Source of the DNA: Lachnospiraceae bacterium
GTDB taxonomy: Bacteria > Bacillota > Clostridia > Lachnospirales > Lachnospiraceae
Length of the DNA: 51,406 bases
Assembly: GCA_022774505.1 (NCBI GenBank)
Contig: JALFLW010000077.1
Span: forward strand, 1-51,406
Direction of reading: 5' to 3'
Under the pieces are notes generated by a model. It worked only from the letters and a program-made list of their open reading frames with translations. It made no database searches and was not told the DNA's origin. Made by a program: the position numbers and the translations under genes. Shown in pieces: positions 17,623-26,613 of the stretch (position 1 is its first letter; each line of letters starts with the position of its first letter).

Positions 17623-19500
17623 CTAAGCCTTCCTATATTCATTTTCCCAGGATATGATCCTGTCAGCGATCGTTTCCTCGTCTAAACCATATTTTTTCTT
17701 TAATTCTCCCACGCTGCCATGCTCTATAAACTGATCCGGCAAAGCAATATTCATAACTTTCATCGGTGTTCCCTGATACCAGGCAGTCACAGCCTCACCC
17801 ATTCCACCACTCAGTACACCCTCTTCCAAGGTAACGACTCTGGAATGTTTCTCTTTTATCTGTTCTAATGTTTTTTCGTCAATAGGCTTTGCAAAACGCA
17901 TATTGACTACTGTCACTTTCTGCCCTTCTGCTTTCAGGCGTTCCCTCACCCTCATGGCAGTTTCGACCATGCTCCCCAACGCTAAAAGTGCGATTTCCTG
18001 ACCATCACAGATCCATTCCGCCTCACCCAGGACTATTTCCTGATTATGATCAGCCAGTCCGTCCCAAGCTTCTCCCCGCGGATATCTCACTGCTGCCGGG
18101 CCTTTTTGTTCCATGGCAAACAAAAGCATCCGATGCAGTTCTCTGCCATTTTTCGGAGCCATAACTGTCATGTTTGGCATACTGCACAGATAGGCGATAT
18201 CAAAAATACCCTGATGCGTCTCTCCGTCACTCCCCACCAGACCGGCCCGGTCCACTGCAAAGACCACCGGAAGATTTCCGATGCAGACATCGTGCATGAT
18301 CTGATCATATGCTCTCTGAAGAAAGGTTGAATAAATAGCAACTACCGGTTTCAGTCCTCCTGCTGCCATTCCCGCAGCAAATGTCACTGCATGCTCCTCT
18401 GCAATCCCCACATCAAAAAAGCGTTCGGGATATTTTTCGGACAGAGCTGTAAGGCCTGTCCCTGACGGCATTGCAGCAGATACTGCTGTCATATCCTCCC
18501 TGTCCGCAGCCATTTGAAGCATTGTCTCACTAAATATATCTGTATAGGACTTTTTATCCGCTGCCACGATCCTGCTGCTCCCATCCTTTACATTAAAAGG
18601 AGACACTCCATGAAAATGAGACGGATTCTTCTCTGCCGGCCGGTATCCTTTCCCTTTCTTGGTACAGACATGGACGATCACCGCCTCTTTCATTTTGGAG
18701 GCACTTCGAAAGGCTGATACCATCTGCTGAATATTGTGTCCGTCAATAGGACCTATATAAGTAAGTCCCATATCTTCAAAAAGCATACCCGGAATAAATA
18801 TCCTTTTTATCAGATCCTTTATTCCACGGATCTTATCCGTAAGCTGACTTCCCAGATGAGGCAGCTTTGATAAGGCTCTTTCCACATCTTCCTTTAGCTC
18901 TGTATAATTACCGCTTGTCCTTATCTTTCCCAAATAACTGGACATCCCGCCCACGTTTTTCGATATTGACATCTGATTATCATTTAATACGATAACAAGA
19001 TTTGATTTCAGACGTGCCGCATTATTCATGGCTTCATATGCCATTCCGCCGGATAAGGCACCATCACCTATCACCGCAAAGATTGTCCGGTCTTCCCGGT
19101 GGATGTCTCTCGCCTTTGCCATCCCGAGTGCCACGCTGATCGATGTAGAGCTGTGTCCTGTATCAAAAGCATCACACTCACTCTCTGATGTCTTTGGAAA
19201 ACCACTCATGCCGCCAAACTGCCGCAGATGCTCAAACCCCTCCTTACGTCCGGTAAGTATCTTGTGTGTGTATGACTGATGTCCCACATCCCATACGATC
19301 TTATCCTTAGGCAGATCACAGCACAAATGCAGTGCCATTGTTAATTCTACAACACCAAGATTTGATGCCAGATGACCTCCCGTATGGCTGATCTCATGCA
19401 CCAAAAAATGACGTATCTCATGGGCCAGAGGTCTCCATTGGCTTTTATCCAGTTTCTTTATATCATTCGGTTTATTTATCCTGTCCAATATCTCCCCCAC
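17623..19500 (-). CDS. dxs: 1-deoxy-D-xylulose-5-phosphate synthase
   Basis: 625 residues, normal length. It makes DXP from pyruvate and glyceraldehyde-3-phosphate, the first step of the MEP isoprenoid pathway, using thiamine diphosphate. The TPP motif GDGALSGGMAYEAMNNA, the early SHTGGHLASNLGVVEL and the transketolase segment GIAEEHAVTFAAGMA are all present. The start is GTG 19500, with GAGGGG 6 bases upstream. It directly follows ispA, which extends the chain later in the same pathway, so the two are logically co-expressed. Confidence 0.97.
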   Translation of the reverse strand: MGEILDRINKPNDIKKLDKSQWRPLAHEIRHFLVHEISHTGGHLASNLGVVELTMALHLCCDLPKDKIVWDVGHQSYTHKILTGRKEGFEHLRQFGGMSGFPKTSESECDAFDTGHSSTSISVALGMAKARDIHREDRTIFAVIGDGALSGGMAYEAMNNAARLKSNLVIVLNDNQMSISKNVGGMSSYLGKIRTSGNYTELKEDVERALSKLPHLGSQLTDKIRGIKDLIKRIFIPGMLFEDMGLTYIGPIDGHNIQQMVSAFRSASKMKEAVIVHVCTKKGKGYRPAEKNPSHFHGVSPFNVKDGSSRIVAADKKSYTDIFSETMLQMAADREDMTAVSAAMPSGTGLTALSEKYPERFFDVGIAEEHAVTFAAGMAAGGLKPVVAIYSTFLQRAYDQIMHDVCIGNLPVVFAVDRAGLVGSDGETHQGIFDIAYLCSMPNMTVMAPKNGRELHRMLLFAMEQKGPAAVRYPRGEAWDGLADHNQEIVLGEAEWICDGQEIALLALGSMVETAMRVRERLKAEGQKVTVVNMRFAKPIDEKTLEQIKEKHSRVVTLEEGVLSGGMGEAVTAWYQGTPMKVMNIALPDQFIEHGSVGELKKKYGLDEETIADRIISWENEYRKA

Positions 19501-19530
19501 GATATCCCCTCATTTCTTTCAAATTGTATA

Positions 19531-20433
19531 TCACTTTTTACGATTCACCAGATATCCGATGAGCTCTCTCATAAATGGATTTTCTCCCTGTATATGATCT
19601 AGCAGCTCTAAAGCCCGGTCGGAATACTCTTCCACTGCCTTATGGGCTTTCTCGATCCCGTAAAGTGATACATATGTTGTTTTCTCATTTTTTTCATCAC
19701 TGTGCACAGGCTTTCCAAGCTCCTGTGTTGTACTGGTACGATCCAGAATATCATCCTGGATCTGAAAGGCCATTCCCACACAGCGGCCAATCTGTTCCAT
19801 CGTCTCCAGATCACTCTCCCCGGCTCCCGCCAGTGCCGCTCCTACCATCAGGGAGCTTTCCAGCAATGCACCTGTTTTCAATGTATAAATAAATTCCAGG
19901 ATTTCTTTGGTCAGAGGTTGTCCGGTGCGCTCTACATCAACCACCTGTCCGCCTACCATTCCATAAACTCCGGCCTTTCTGCTAAATATCTGAAATGCTC
20001 TTGCGGCAGCTTCCGGAGCATTCGTCTCGACAAGACCATGGGAAGCCGTCTCAAATGCATAATTTAATAATGCATCCCCGGCCAGTATTCCCATATCTTC
20101 TCCATAGACAACATGCGTTGTCTTTCTGCCTCTGCGATAATCATCATTATCCATCGCCGGAAGATCATCATGCACCAGAGAATATGTATGCACCATCTCC
20201 ATCGCTGCCATAAACGGCTCTATCACCTTTTCATTCTCCCCGCCAAACAATATATAGGCTTCCTTCATAAGGATCGGCCGTATTCTTTTGCCGCCAGCCA
20301 TAAGGCTGTATTCCATTGCCTCAAATATGGTCTTCTGCCAGCCCTTCTTTTCGGGCAGATAACTTCTTAAAACCCTTTCTACATCTTTCTGGCGTTCCTG
20401 CAATCCTTCTTCAAATTGTTTTTTGTCTGTCAT
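19531..20433 (-). CDS. ispA: Polyprenyl (farnesyl/geranyl) diphosphate synthase
   Basis: 300 residues from ATG 20433, chosen because it follows the xseB stop by 10 bases; an in-frame ATG at 20484 would overlap xseB by 41 bases. The enzyme condenses isopentenyl diphosphate with allylic diphosphates. The first Asp-rich motif is DDLPAMDNDDYRRG, the second is QIQDDILD, and GGKRIRP binds IPP. Two residues separate the Asp pair in the first motif by the DDxxxxD spacing typical of bacterial FPP synthases. It is part of the nusB-xseA-xseB-ispA-dxs run. Confidence 0.95.
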   Translation of the reverse strand: MTDKKQFEEGLQERQKDVERVLRSYLPEKKGWQKTIFEAMEYSLMAGGKRIRPILMKEAYILFGGENEKVIEPFMAAMEMVHTYSLVHDDLPAMDNDDYRRGRKTTHVVYGEDMGILAGDALLNYAFETASHGLVETNAPEAAARAFQIFSRKAGVYGMVGGQVVDVERTGQPLTKEILEFIYTLKTGALLESSLMVGAALAGAGESDLETMEQIGRCVGMAFQIQDDILDRTSTTQELGKPVHSDEKNEKTTYVSLYGIEKAHKAVEEYSDRALELLDHIQGENPFMRELIGYLVNRKK

Positions 20434-20443
20434 ACTGATATTC

Positions 20444-20653
20444 TTACCCTTCCTTCGGTTCTTCTCCGCCATTTTCCAAGACAATAAGTTTTTTCTCTAC
20501 GCGGTCAATGGAGTCACTGCAGTTTTTGATCAGTTTCATGCCCTCTTCATATTTTTTGAAGGAATCCTCCAGCGTCATGTCCCCATCCTCCATTTCTGTA
20601 ATGATCGTCTCCAGTTTTTGAAAAGATTCTTCCAGCGATATCTTTTTTGCCAT
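20444..20653 (-). CDS. xseB: Exodeoxyribonuclease VII small subunit
   Basis: 69 residues, typical. The family motif SLEESFQKLETIITEMEDG followed by TLEDSFKKYEEGMKLIK forms a two-helix coiled coil. It binds the large subunit to make the processive single-strand exonuclease VII. It starts 2 bases after the xseA stop and ends 10 bases before ispA. Confidence 0.95.
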   Translation of the reverse strand: MAKKISLEESFQKLETIITEMEDGDMTLEDSFKKYEEGMKLIKNCSDSIDRVEKKLIVLENGGEEPKEG

Positions 20654-20655
20654 GA

Positions 20656-21870
20656 TCAGCCCCCCATATAACTCTTTGCTTTTTTCACTTTATCTACTGT
20701 GACTTCTGCCTTTCCGTCAATAAACGTAAGCGACAGCTTCTGTCCTTTTTTCAGGACACTTACAGAATCCACATGGTTTCCCGTCTCGTCTGCCGCATAA
20801 TTATATCCGCTCTGCAGCTTCTGAAGCGGCGATACACCATTCATTTTTTCTGCATACAATGCCAGTCTGTGACGGGCCTGTGTGACCTTTTTTTCCATAA
20901 GACGCTGCAGACGTTCCTGACCGTCCGCCAGGTACAGTTTTCTCTGCCGGAGCATATCCTCCGGACTTACATGCTGTAGCAGCACCATATATTTCTGCAG
21001 TTCCAGCTTTCTTACTTTTAATTTCTGCTCCATCAGCCGTTTCAGATCATAAGAATATTCTCTGAGACCGATTTCCAGATCCCTGTGGGAATACACTGCC
21101 AGCTCCGCTGCAGCAGAAGGCGTGGGAGCCCTTAGATCCGCCACATGATCAGAAATCGTCGTATCCGTTTCATGCCCCACGGCAGATATGACCGGCTTTG
21201 TACAGGCAGCGATCGCTCTTGCAAGTTTTTCGTCATTAAAGCACCACAGATCTTCTACGGAACCACCACCGCGTCCTATAATTATCGTATCTACATCCGT
21301 TTTTTCAAAATAACGGATTCCATCGATCAACGTCCGGGCAGCCCCCTCTCCCTGCACCTTGGCAGGATACAGATATAGCTGCACATAAGGATTCCTCCTA
21401 TAGGACACATTACAGATATCCCGGATCACAGCTCCTGTCTCCGCCGTGACAATACCTATCTTTGCCGCATATTTTGGAATAGGCTTTTTTCTTTGTTCGT
21501 CAAAAAGCCCCTCTGCTAAGAGGCGCTTTTTTAATTTTTCATATTCTTCATATAAACGTCCCACTCCATCCTGCACGATACTGCGGGCATAGAGCTGATA
21601 TCTCCCATCCCTCTCAAAAACACTGATCTGCCCGGTCACTATTACGCTTTGTCCGTCCTCCAGCGTAAAATCGAGTCCTCTTCTCTGTGAAGAAAACATT
21701 ACACAGGAGATGGCAGCTCCTGCATCTTTTAGTGTAAAATAAATATGACCGGAATAATGATATTTACATCCGGATATCTCTCCCTTAACCTGTATTCCGG
21801 ATAAGGTATAATCCTGTTTAAAAAGATTTGCAATATACCGGTTGATCTGAGATACCGTCACCGCTCTCAT
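20656..21870 (-). CDS. xseA: Exodeoxyribonuclease VII large subunit
   Basis: 404 residues, near the usual 400-450. The N-terminal OB fold (VSQINRYIANLFKQD ... VKGEISGCKYHYSGHIYFTLKD) binds single-stranded DNA. The catalytic domain shows the conserved AKIGIVTAETGAVIRDI and GRGGGSVEDLWCFNDE with SAVGHETDTT. A helical region follows and docks XseB. It lies 2 bases after nusB. Its role is degradation of single-stranded DNA in repair and recombination. Confidence 0.96.
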   Translation of the reverse strand: MRAVTVSQINRYIANLFKQDYTLSGIQVKGEISGCKYHYSGHIYFTLKDAGAAISCVMFSSQRRGLDFTLEDGQSVIVTGQISVFERDGRYQLYARSIVQDGVGRLYEEYEKLKKRLLAEGLFDEQRKKPIPKYAAKIGIVTAETGAVIRDICNVSYRRNPYVQLYLYPAKVQGEGAARTLIDGIRYFEKTDVDTIIIGRGGGSVEDLWCFNDEKLARAIAACTKPVISAVGHETDTTISDHVADLRAPTPSAAAELAVYSHRDLEIGLREYSYDLKRLMEQKLKVRKLELQKYMVLLQHVSPEDMLRQRKLYLADGQERLQRLMEKKVTQARHRLALYAEKMNGVSPLQKLQSGYNYAADETGNHVDSVSVLKKGQKLSLTFIDGKAEVTVDKVKKAKSYMGG

Positions 21871-21872
21871 AT

Positions 21873-22319
21873 CTATTCCTCCGCACAGTCCCTGACAATA
21901 GAACCAAGTACACCATTTACAAAAGCCGGTGATCTATCTGTTCCAAACCGCTTTGCAATGTCAACTGCCTCATTGACTGCGACACCTGCCGGCACATCCT
22001 CGTCAAACAGGATCTCATATACTGCCAGACGAAGTATTGTAATGTCCGCTTTGGCCATGCGTGCCAGTGACCAGCCATTGGATTTCTCTTCTATCCTTTT
22101 GTCAATCTCCTCTAAATGCTCAGCAACGGAAAAGAACTTCTGCTGCAATTCGTCCTGTATTTTTTTCAGTCCTTCTTCAGATTCCTTTGCTGCCGTTTCC
22201 GAATTAACGGGAAGTTCCTCCAAAAAGACTTGAACCTGCCCCTTTAATTCGTCCTCCGGATAAAAATCCAACACAAACAGCATTTGGAATAAATGTTCTC
22301 TGACCTTTTTTCTCGTCAT
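21873..22319 (-). CDS. nusB: Transcription antitermination factor NusB
   Basis: 148 residues. The start MTRKKVREHLFQMLFVLDF and the end AVNEAVDIAKRFGTDRSPAFVNGVLGSI are classic NusB. With S10 (NusE) it binds boxA RNA and supports rRNA antitermination. The middle is a few residues longer than in E. coli (charged segment near residues 40-60). It follows the Asp23-like gene by 18 bases. Confidence 0.96.
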   Translation of the reverse strand: MTRKKVREHLFQMLFVLDFYPEDELKGQVQVFLEELPVNSETAAKESEEGLKKIQDELQQKFFSVAEHLEEIDKRIEEKSNGWSLARMAKADITILRLAVYEILFDEDVPAGVAVNEAVDIAKRFGTDRSPAFVNGVLGSIVRDCAEE

Positions 22320-22337
22320 GATCTCGTACCCTTACCT

Positions 22338-22718
22338 TTATGAATTTTCAAGATTTACACCGGCAATGCGGACATTTACCTCAGAAACAGAAAGTCCCGT
22401 CATATTCTCTATCTGCTGACTGACTCTCTCCTGAACCTGCTCAGATACTTCGGGTATGCTATATCCATAATTAACAACCACCATCATATCTACACGCACA
22501 ATGCCTCCCTCCATCAGGATCTTGACTCCCTTTGAAAGATTCTTCATACCCAGTTTGCCGATCAGCTCATTCGTCATATTTCCAGCCATGGCATGCACTC
22601 CGTCAACTTCCATTGCAGCCAGTGCAGCGATCACTGCTACCACATCAGAAGCGATCTTTACCTCGCCAAGCTCTTTTTTCTTCGTAATATATTCTCTTGA
22701 AGTCTGCTCTTTTGACAC
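22338..22718 (-). CDS. Asp23/Gls24 family envelope stress protein (YqhY-like)
   Basis: 126 residues with the family features VKIASDVVAVIAALAAMEVDGV near the N-terminus and VVVNYGYSIPEVSEQVQERV ... VNVRIAGVNLE at the end. In Bacillus the same position before nusB is held by yqhY, whose deletion affects fatty-acid (acetyl-CoA carboxylase) control; a function here is only inferred. It is the first gene after a strong promoter at 22772-22799 and leads the nusB-xse-ispA-dxs operon. AGGAGG lies about 10 bases upstream of the ATG. Confidence 0.92.
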   Translation of the reverse strand: MSKEQTSREYITKKKELGEVKIASDVVAVIAALAAMEVDGVHAMAGNMTNELIGKLGMKNLSKGVKILMEGGIVRVDMMVVVNYGYSIPEVSEQVQERVSQQIENMTGLSVSEVNVRIAGVNLENS

Positions 22719-22771
22719 GACACACTACCTCCTTTGTTCTTTTTATAAAATATTGCCAATTAGTCTAGTTT

Positions 22772-22799
22772 ATTATACCAAATATCCTCATATTTGCAA
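22772..22799 (-). promoter_or_regulatory. Vegetative promoter for the Asp23-nusB-xseAB-ispA-dxs-tlyA-nadK operon
   Basis: On the minus strand TTGCAA (22794-22799), a 16-base spacer and a perfect TATAAT (22772-22777). It lies between spoIIIAH and the Asp23-like gene, so housekeeping transcription is independent of the upstream sporulation operon. Confidence 0.8.
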
Positions 22800-22831
22800 G
22801 CAGACTTATGGATTTATGTCATACTCATGCT

Positions 22832-23557
22832 CTATTTTACGGCAACCGGAGTGATCACAACATTATCCGCAGATATTTTTGTTTTGCGGGTCACAATGTC
22901 TGTAATCTGTGCCAGCTGCTGCTGTGTCAGCTCACCTGCATTTACGATGACATCTGCATTTCCCTTCTCAATGCTTACCACGGAATCTGCAAACCCCTTT
23001 GCTTCCAGCATCAATTCTGCCGCACTCTCCAGCTGTGCATTTTCTGTCAGCTGTGCCACCTGATCAATAGCACTTTTTTTATCCTTTGATGCTATCTTAT
23101 CATTATTGATAATATTCATTAGTGTTTCCTTATTCTTGGCACGGCTCTGTTCTCTCGAAAGCTTTGCCGAAGAAAAATAATCTTTGCCCAGAGAATTAGA
23201 AACCATTACTGCCTCCCCCGGATTTTCTTCAGAAACTGATTTAAGCTCCCCGCTGTCAGCCACCGTATATCCACTGCTATCTTCCTCCGAGATATCAAGT
23301 GTCGTTCCATCCTCTGTCTTTGCCTGCTCTGTTTTTTTCTGATCCGCCTTTGCCTGCTTCTCTTTCTGCTTCGTCTCCTGTGTTGTGTCCGCCGGTGCGG
23401 CTGTCGCCTTCCCGCTCAGTGACATCACGCTTTTAAGACCATTTTTGTCAATTTCCTGTCCTGTAAAATTCAAATACCCCGCCACTGCCACCAACACAGC
23501 TAAAGCGGTAATGATCATTTGATTTTTTCGTGCAAATTTCTTCATCTTATTCACCAT
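22832..23557 (-). CDS. spoIIIAH: Stage III sporulation protein AH
   Basis: 241 residues. SpoIIIAH sits in the mother-cell membrane and joins forespore SpoIIQ to form the feeding-tube channel. It has one N-terminal helix (QMIITALAVLVAVAGYLNF) after a basic start. An acidic/Lys linker covers about residues 50-110. The C-terminal YscJ-like ring-building domain (NIINNDKIASKDKKSAIDQVAQL ... DVIVNAGELTQQQLAQI) is typical. ATG 23557 and ATG 23545 are both possible starts. It is the last gene of the spoIIIA operon. Confidence 0.93.
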   Translation of the reverse strand: MVNKMKKFARKNQMIITALAVLVAVAGYLNFTGQEIDKNGLKSVMSLSGKATAAPADTTQETKQKEKQAKADQKKTEQAKTEDGTTLDISEEDSSGYTVADSGELKSVSEENPGEAVMVSNSLGKDYFSSAKLSREQSRAKNKETLMNIINNDKIASKDKKSAIDQVAQLTENAQLESAAELMLEAKGFADSVVSIEKGNADVIVNAGELTQQQLAQITDIVTRKTKISADNVVITPVAVK

Positions 23558-23596
23558 ACCTTTCCAAAGATCTGCAGCTTCTAAGTCTGCAAACTT

Positions 23597-24253
23597 TTAT
23601 TTCACGCTGCTATCACCCATTTTCATCACTTTTATCTTATGTGGTTCGATCGGAAATAATGCCTGAACTGCCGCAATTATTTCTGCATCAACAGCACCGG
23701 TTCCGGCTCCCTGTGCCACCACCAGCACCCCCTCTATCTGTGGCAGTTTCACCTGTACGATATAAGGTTCCTTTTGCTCCTCTCCCACTAATACGGGATC
23801 CTTCTTTTCATTACCGGATGACTGGCTTCTGTTTCCCCCGGAACTGTCTGTTTCATTCGAGGTACTATCAGAGCTGTCCTCCTGACAAAGTGCCTCCTTT
23901 TCCTCGGAGGCTGCTATCGTGACCATGACCTTCACGGTTCCGATCCCTTCCACCCGCGACAATACCTTTTCAAGCTTTTTCTCCCTGTTTTGTGCATACT
24001 GCTCCATATCAGATACGATCTCATCCTGTTTTCGGATTCCACCGGTATTTTCTTTCTCTGTCCGTTTTTTTGTACTATCCGTTTTTGTGGATAGATTTCC
24101 TGATGGCAGAGACAAGATCATCAACAGAACTCCCGTCAGGAAAATAATAACAATCTTTACAATTCCTGTCTCCGTCCACTTCTTTTTCTCCCTGTCATCC
24201 TTTTTTTCCTGTCTGTACAATCTTTTTAGTAATTGTTTCCACTTTTTCTCCAA
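23597..24253 (-). CDS. spoIIIAG: Stage III sporulation protein AG
   Basis: 218 residues. One membrane helix (IVKIVIIFLTGVLLMILSL) follows a very basic 30-residue cytoplasmic N-terminus. The ring-building domain begins near YAQNREKKLEKVLSRVEGIGTVKVMVTIAASEE and has a Ser/Gly-rich insertion. It forms the large ring of the SpoIIIA channel. The start appears to be TTG 24253, with AAGG 7 bases upstream, overlapping spoIIIAF by 28 bases; no in-frame ATG comes before the helix. Confidence 0.93.
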   Translation of the reverse strand: MEKKWKQLLKRLYRQEKKDDREKKKWTETGIVKIVIIFLTGVLLMILSLPSGNLSTKTDSTKKRTEKENTGGIRKQDEIVSDMEQYAQNREKKLEKVLSRVEGIGTVKVMVTIAASEEKEALCQEDSSDSTSNETDSSGGNRSQSSGNEKKDPVLVGEEQKEPYIVQVKLPQIEGVLVVAQGAGTGAVDAEIIAAVQALFPIEPHKIKVMKMGDSSVK

Positions 24254-24852
24254 ACCATTACCTTCTTTCCCGAAAGCTCATATTTTTTGCATATCTTTTT
24301 TTTCATGCGTCTGGTTCCGTCATCTGTGTTTTTCCGGTTATTCTGCTGCATTGATGATCTCTCCTGATCACTCAGCACTTCTATTTCATCTATTTTTATC
24401 CGTGACCGGTCGTTTTGCACAGAGGCAGCCTCCGCCTCCGGTTCCAGCTCCAGCTGCACCTCCTGCAGACGAAATTCTCCTTTTTTGTCTTTATAAAGGC
24501 TGACATTTATTTTCTGTTCTTTTTCTCCTTGTTGTTCCACCATAGAGGATATCTGTCTTTCCAGTTCCTTCTGACATTCTTTCATCATGATCTCCTCCAG
24601 ATTTCCCTCTGTCATTTTTAACTCCTGCTTCACCTGACTGATCTGACTTTGGTTTAACTTTTTTTCCAACAGCTCCTGACATACATTGCTGTCCGATATC
24701 ACGGACAATACCGGACTGACGCACAAAAGGATCAATATCATCCCCCCTGCAAACCGAAAAATATCCCGAAATTTTTTATCCGATACAAGTCCTCTTAATA
24801 TATTCATCATAACAACATAAACCAGTATATTCTGCACAAACTGACGGATCAT
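24226..24852 (-). CDS. spoIIIAF: Stage III sporulation protein AF
   Basis: 208 residues. Two N-terminal helices (residues about 8-30 and 35-52, with FAGGMILILLCVSPVL) anchor a charged, helical cytoplasmic or intermembrane domain with a Glu-rich segment. The C-terminus is basic. It is part of the SpoIIIA transenvelope complex. It starts 27 bases after spoIIIAE and overlaps spoIIIAG. Confidence 0.88.
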   Translation of the reverse strand: MIRQFVQNILVYVVMMNILRGLVSDKKFRDIFRFAGGMILILLCVSPVLSVISDSNVCQELLEKKLNQSQISQVKQELKMTEGNLEEIMMKECQKELERQISSMVEQQGEKEQKINVSLYKDKKGEFRLQEVQLELEPEAEAASVQNDRSRIKIDEIEVLSDQERSSMQQNNRKNTDDGTRRMKKKICKKYELSGKKVMVWRKSGNNY

Positions 24853-24879
24853 ACTGCCTCCTTTGAAAATACTGCTGCA

Positions 24880-25950
24880 TCATGTAGTAAATGCACTGAT
24901 AATGGCAATTGATGAAATAAAAAGCATCGCTCCCGCCCCCACGGTATATATGTAAAGATCCACGGCTCCCACAGCTCCTGTCAGCCCCCGTATAAGCCGT
25001 TTATCGGAAACAGGCTGCAGCACAGCAGATGCCGCCTGCAGTAATATCCTGCTGACTATCATCTGGATAAGCGGTACGGCACACAGAAAAAAGACAGCGA
25101 TCACTCCTGCTACTCCGACAGCATTTTTTACAAGTTTACCGGCACATAATACTGTCTGCAGCACCGAATCAACCGAATTTCCCACCCCTGGTATTGCACT
25201 TCCCAGCCTCATTACGGCCAGATTTTTCACCTCAGCACTTACCGGGACAACCAGTCCCTGTATGATATTCATTCCCATCATCAGACCAAACACCGTCTTT
25301 ACCCCAAAGCGGATGGCATCACGGATCAGCTCCGCCATCCTGGAAAACATATCATCCTCCGAAAACTGATTCACTACCTGCAGAAAAAAATACAAATGAA
25401 CTGCCGGAAGTGCCAGTCCTGCCAACAGCCAGTCAGCTGCCATAAGCATGATCAGGGTAAATTCATAATAAACTCCGGCTGCCGCTCCTCCCTGCGTAAA
25501 AGAAAGACTGATCATAAAGGAAGGCACCATTGCTTTCATAAATGTAAACAGATTTTCCATTGTCTGCCCCGCTAACTGTGTAATATGTAGAAATGAAGAT
25601 GCAAGCATGGCAAAAAAGAGCATATACACAATATAAAATGCCGTTTCCGCCACTTCTCTTCCTTTTAACAATTTTGAAAAGTTTGAAAATACTGCCCCTG
25701 CCAGTGCGATCACGACCAAAGACACAATAAATTGCTGATCCTGCAAAAAAGCAGATACCACTGTTTTTTTTAATGATGCAAGCATACTCTGTGCTGTATC
25801 TGCCCTGCCATTTTGAATAATCCCGCTCACTACATTCCCAAAGGAATAGCTTTGATCTCCCAGCATCTCATCCATCAGCTGCTGCAGCTTGTCATATGAC
25901 AACTCGTCCATAAAATCATTGCAATAATCCATTTCATCCTCTGCTGCCAT
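24880..25950 (-). CDS. spoIIIAE: Stage III sporulation protein AE
   Basis: 356 residues, polytopic. After a 70-residue N-terminal region with acidic residues, about eight membrane helices follow, with the family segments VPGVGNSVDSVL-like (IPGVGNSVDSVLQTVL) and KNAVGVAGVIAVFFLCAVPLIQM. The B. subtilis protein is longer because it has a cleavable signal; here no clear signal peptide is seen. Strong site GGAGGAG before ATG 25950. It is an integral part of the SpoIIIA channel. Confidence 0.94.
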   Translation of the reverse strand: MAAEDEMDYCNDFMDELSYDKLQQLMDEMLGDQSYSFGNVVSGIIQNGRADTAQSMLASLKKTVVSAFLQDQQFIVSLVVIALAGAVFSNFSKLLKGREVAETAFYIVYMLFFAMLASSFLHITQLAGQTMENLFTFMKAMVPSFMISLSFTQGGAAAGVYYEFTLIMLMAADWLLAGLALPAVHLYFFLQVVNQFSEDDMFSRMAELIRDAIRFGVKTVFGLMMGMNIIQGLVVPVSAEVKNLAVMRLGSAIPGVGNSVDSVLQTVLCAGKLVKNAVGVAGVIAVFFLCAVPLIQMIVSRILLQAASAVLQPVSDKRLIRGLTGAVGAVDLYIYTVGAGAMLFISSIAIISAFTT

Positions 25951-25965
25951 TTTCTCCTCCTTTCC

Positions 25966-26352
25966 TTATCCGGCCGGCACAAACTGCAGCATTATTTCAA
26001 ACAATGATGCCAGCACCGGCAGACTGACTGCCAAAAGCATAAGCTTTCCGCAAAATTCAATCTGGGAAGCTACAGCACTATAGCCTGCATCCCTGCACAG
26101 ATTTGCTCCCAGCTCTGCCATATAAGTGATCCCTATCATTTTAAACAAAATCTTCATATAGATCCCGGCAGATCCCAGATACTGCTGCAGTGTCCTCAGA
26201 TACGACACCAGTTCCTTTATCCGTCCCAGTGCCAGCATACTGATCAGAAGACATGACGTAATGATCAGAAGCATGCTAAATTCCGGTTTGTCCTTCTTCA
26301 AAGGAATCGCTAAAAGTACTGCCATAATACCGATCATTACAATCTTTTCCAT
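25966..26352 (-). CDS. spoIIIAD: Stage III sporulation protein AD
   Basis: 128 residues from ATG 26352 (GAGAGAGGG just upstream); a longer in-frame extension to 26466 would overlap spoIIIAC and is rejected. Four hydrophobic helices, with FKMIGITYMAELGANLCRDAGYSAVASQIE as the conserved core region. It is a small membrane subunit of the SpoIIIA complex, co-transcribed between spoIIIAC and spoIIIAE. Confidence 0.93.
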   Translation of the reverse strand: MEKIVMIGIMAVLLAIPLKKDKPEFSMLLIITSCLLISMLALGRIKELVSYLRTLQQYLGSAGIYMKILFKMIGITYMAELGANLCRDAGYSAVASQIEFCGKLMLLAVSLPVLASLFEIMLQFVPAG

Positions 26353-26405
26353 AAGCCCTCTCTCCCGGTCCAAACATTGTGCATCCTTCTTTCCCACGCA
26401 GCTGT

Positions 26406-26600
26406 CTATATTGCAAATAATTCCTGAATAGAACGGAACAATTCCAGAATATATGGGATTACCCACAAAAGAACAAGTATCAGCCCTGACAGGCTGACTA
26501 AAAATGCCTGTTCCTCTCTTCCTGCATGCTTGAGAACCTGTCCAAGTACAGATACCAGTATCCCTACCGCCGCAATCCGAAAGATTAAATTAATACTCAT
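26406..26600 (-). CDS. spoIIIAC: Stage III sporulation protein AC
   Basis: 64 residues from ATG 26600, which has GAGGAGG about 6 bases upstream; a longer frame to 26777 overlaps spoIIIAB and is not real. Two helices, IFRIAAVGILVSVLGQVL and FLVSLSGLILVLLWVI, with the conserved GREEQA between them. It is a membrane subunit of the SpoIIIA complex. Confidence 0.93.
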   Translation of the reverse strand: MSINLIFRIAAVGILVSVLGQVLKHAGREEQAFLVSLSGLILVLLWVIPYILELFRSIQELFAI

Positions 26601-26613
26601 CTTTGCCTCCTCT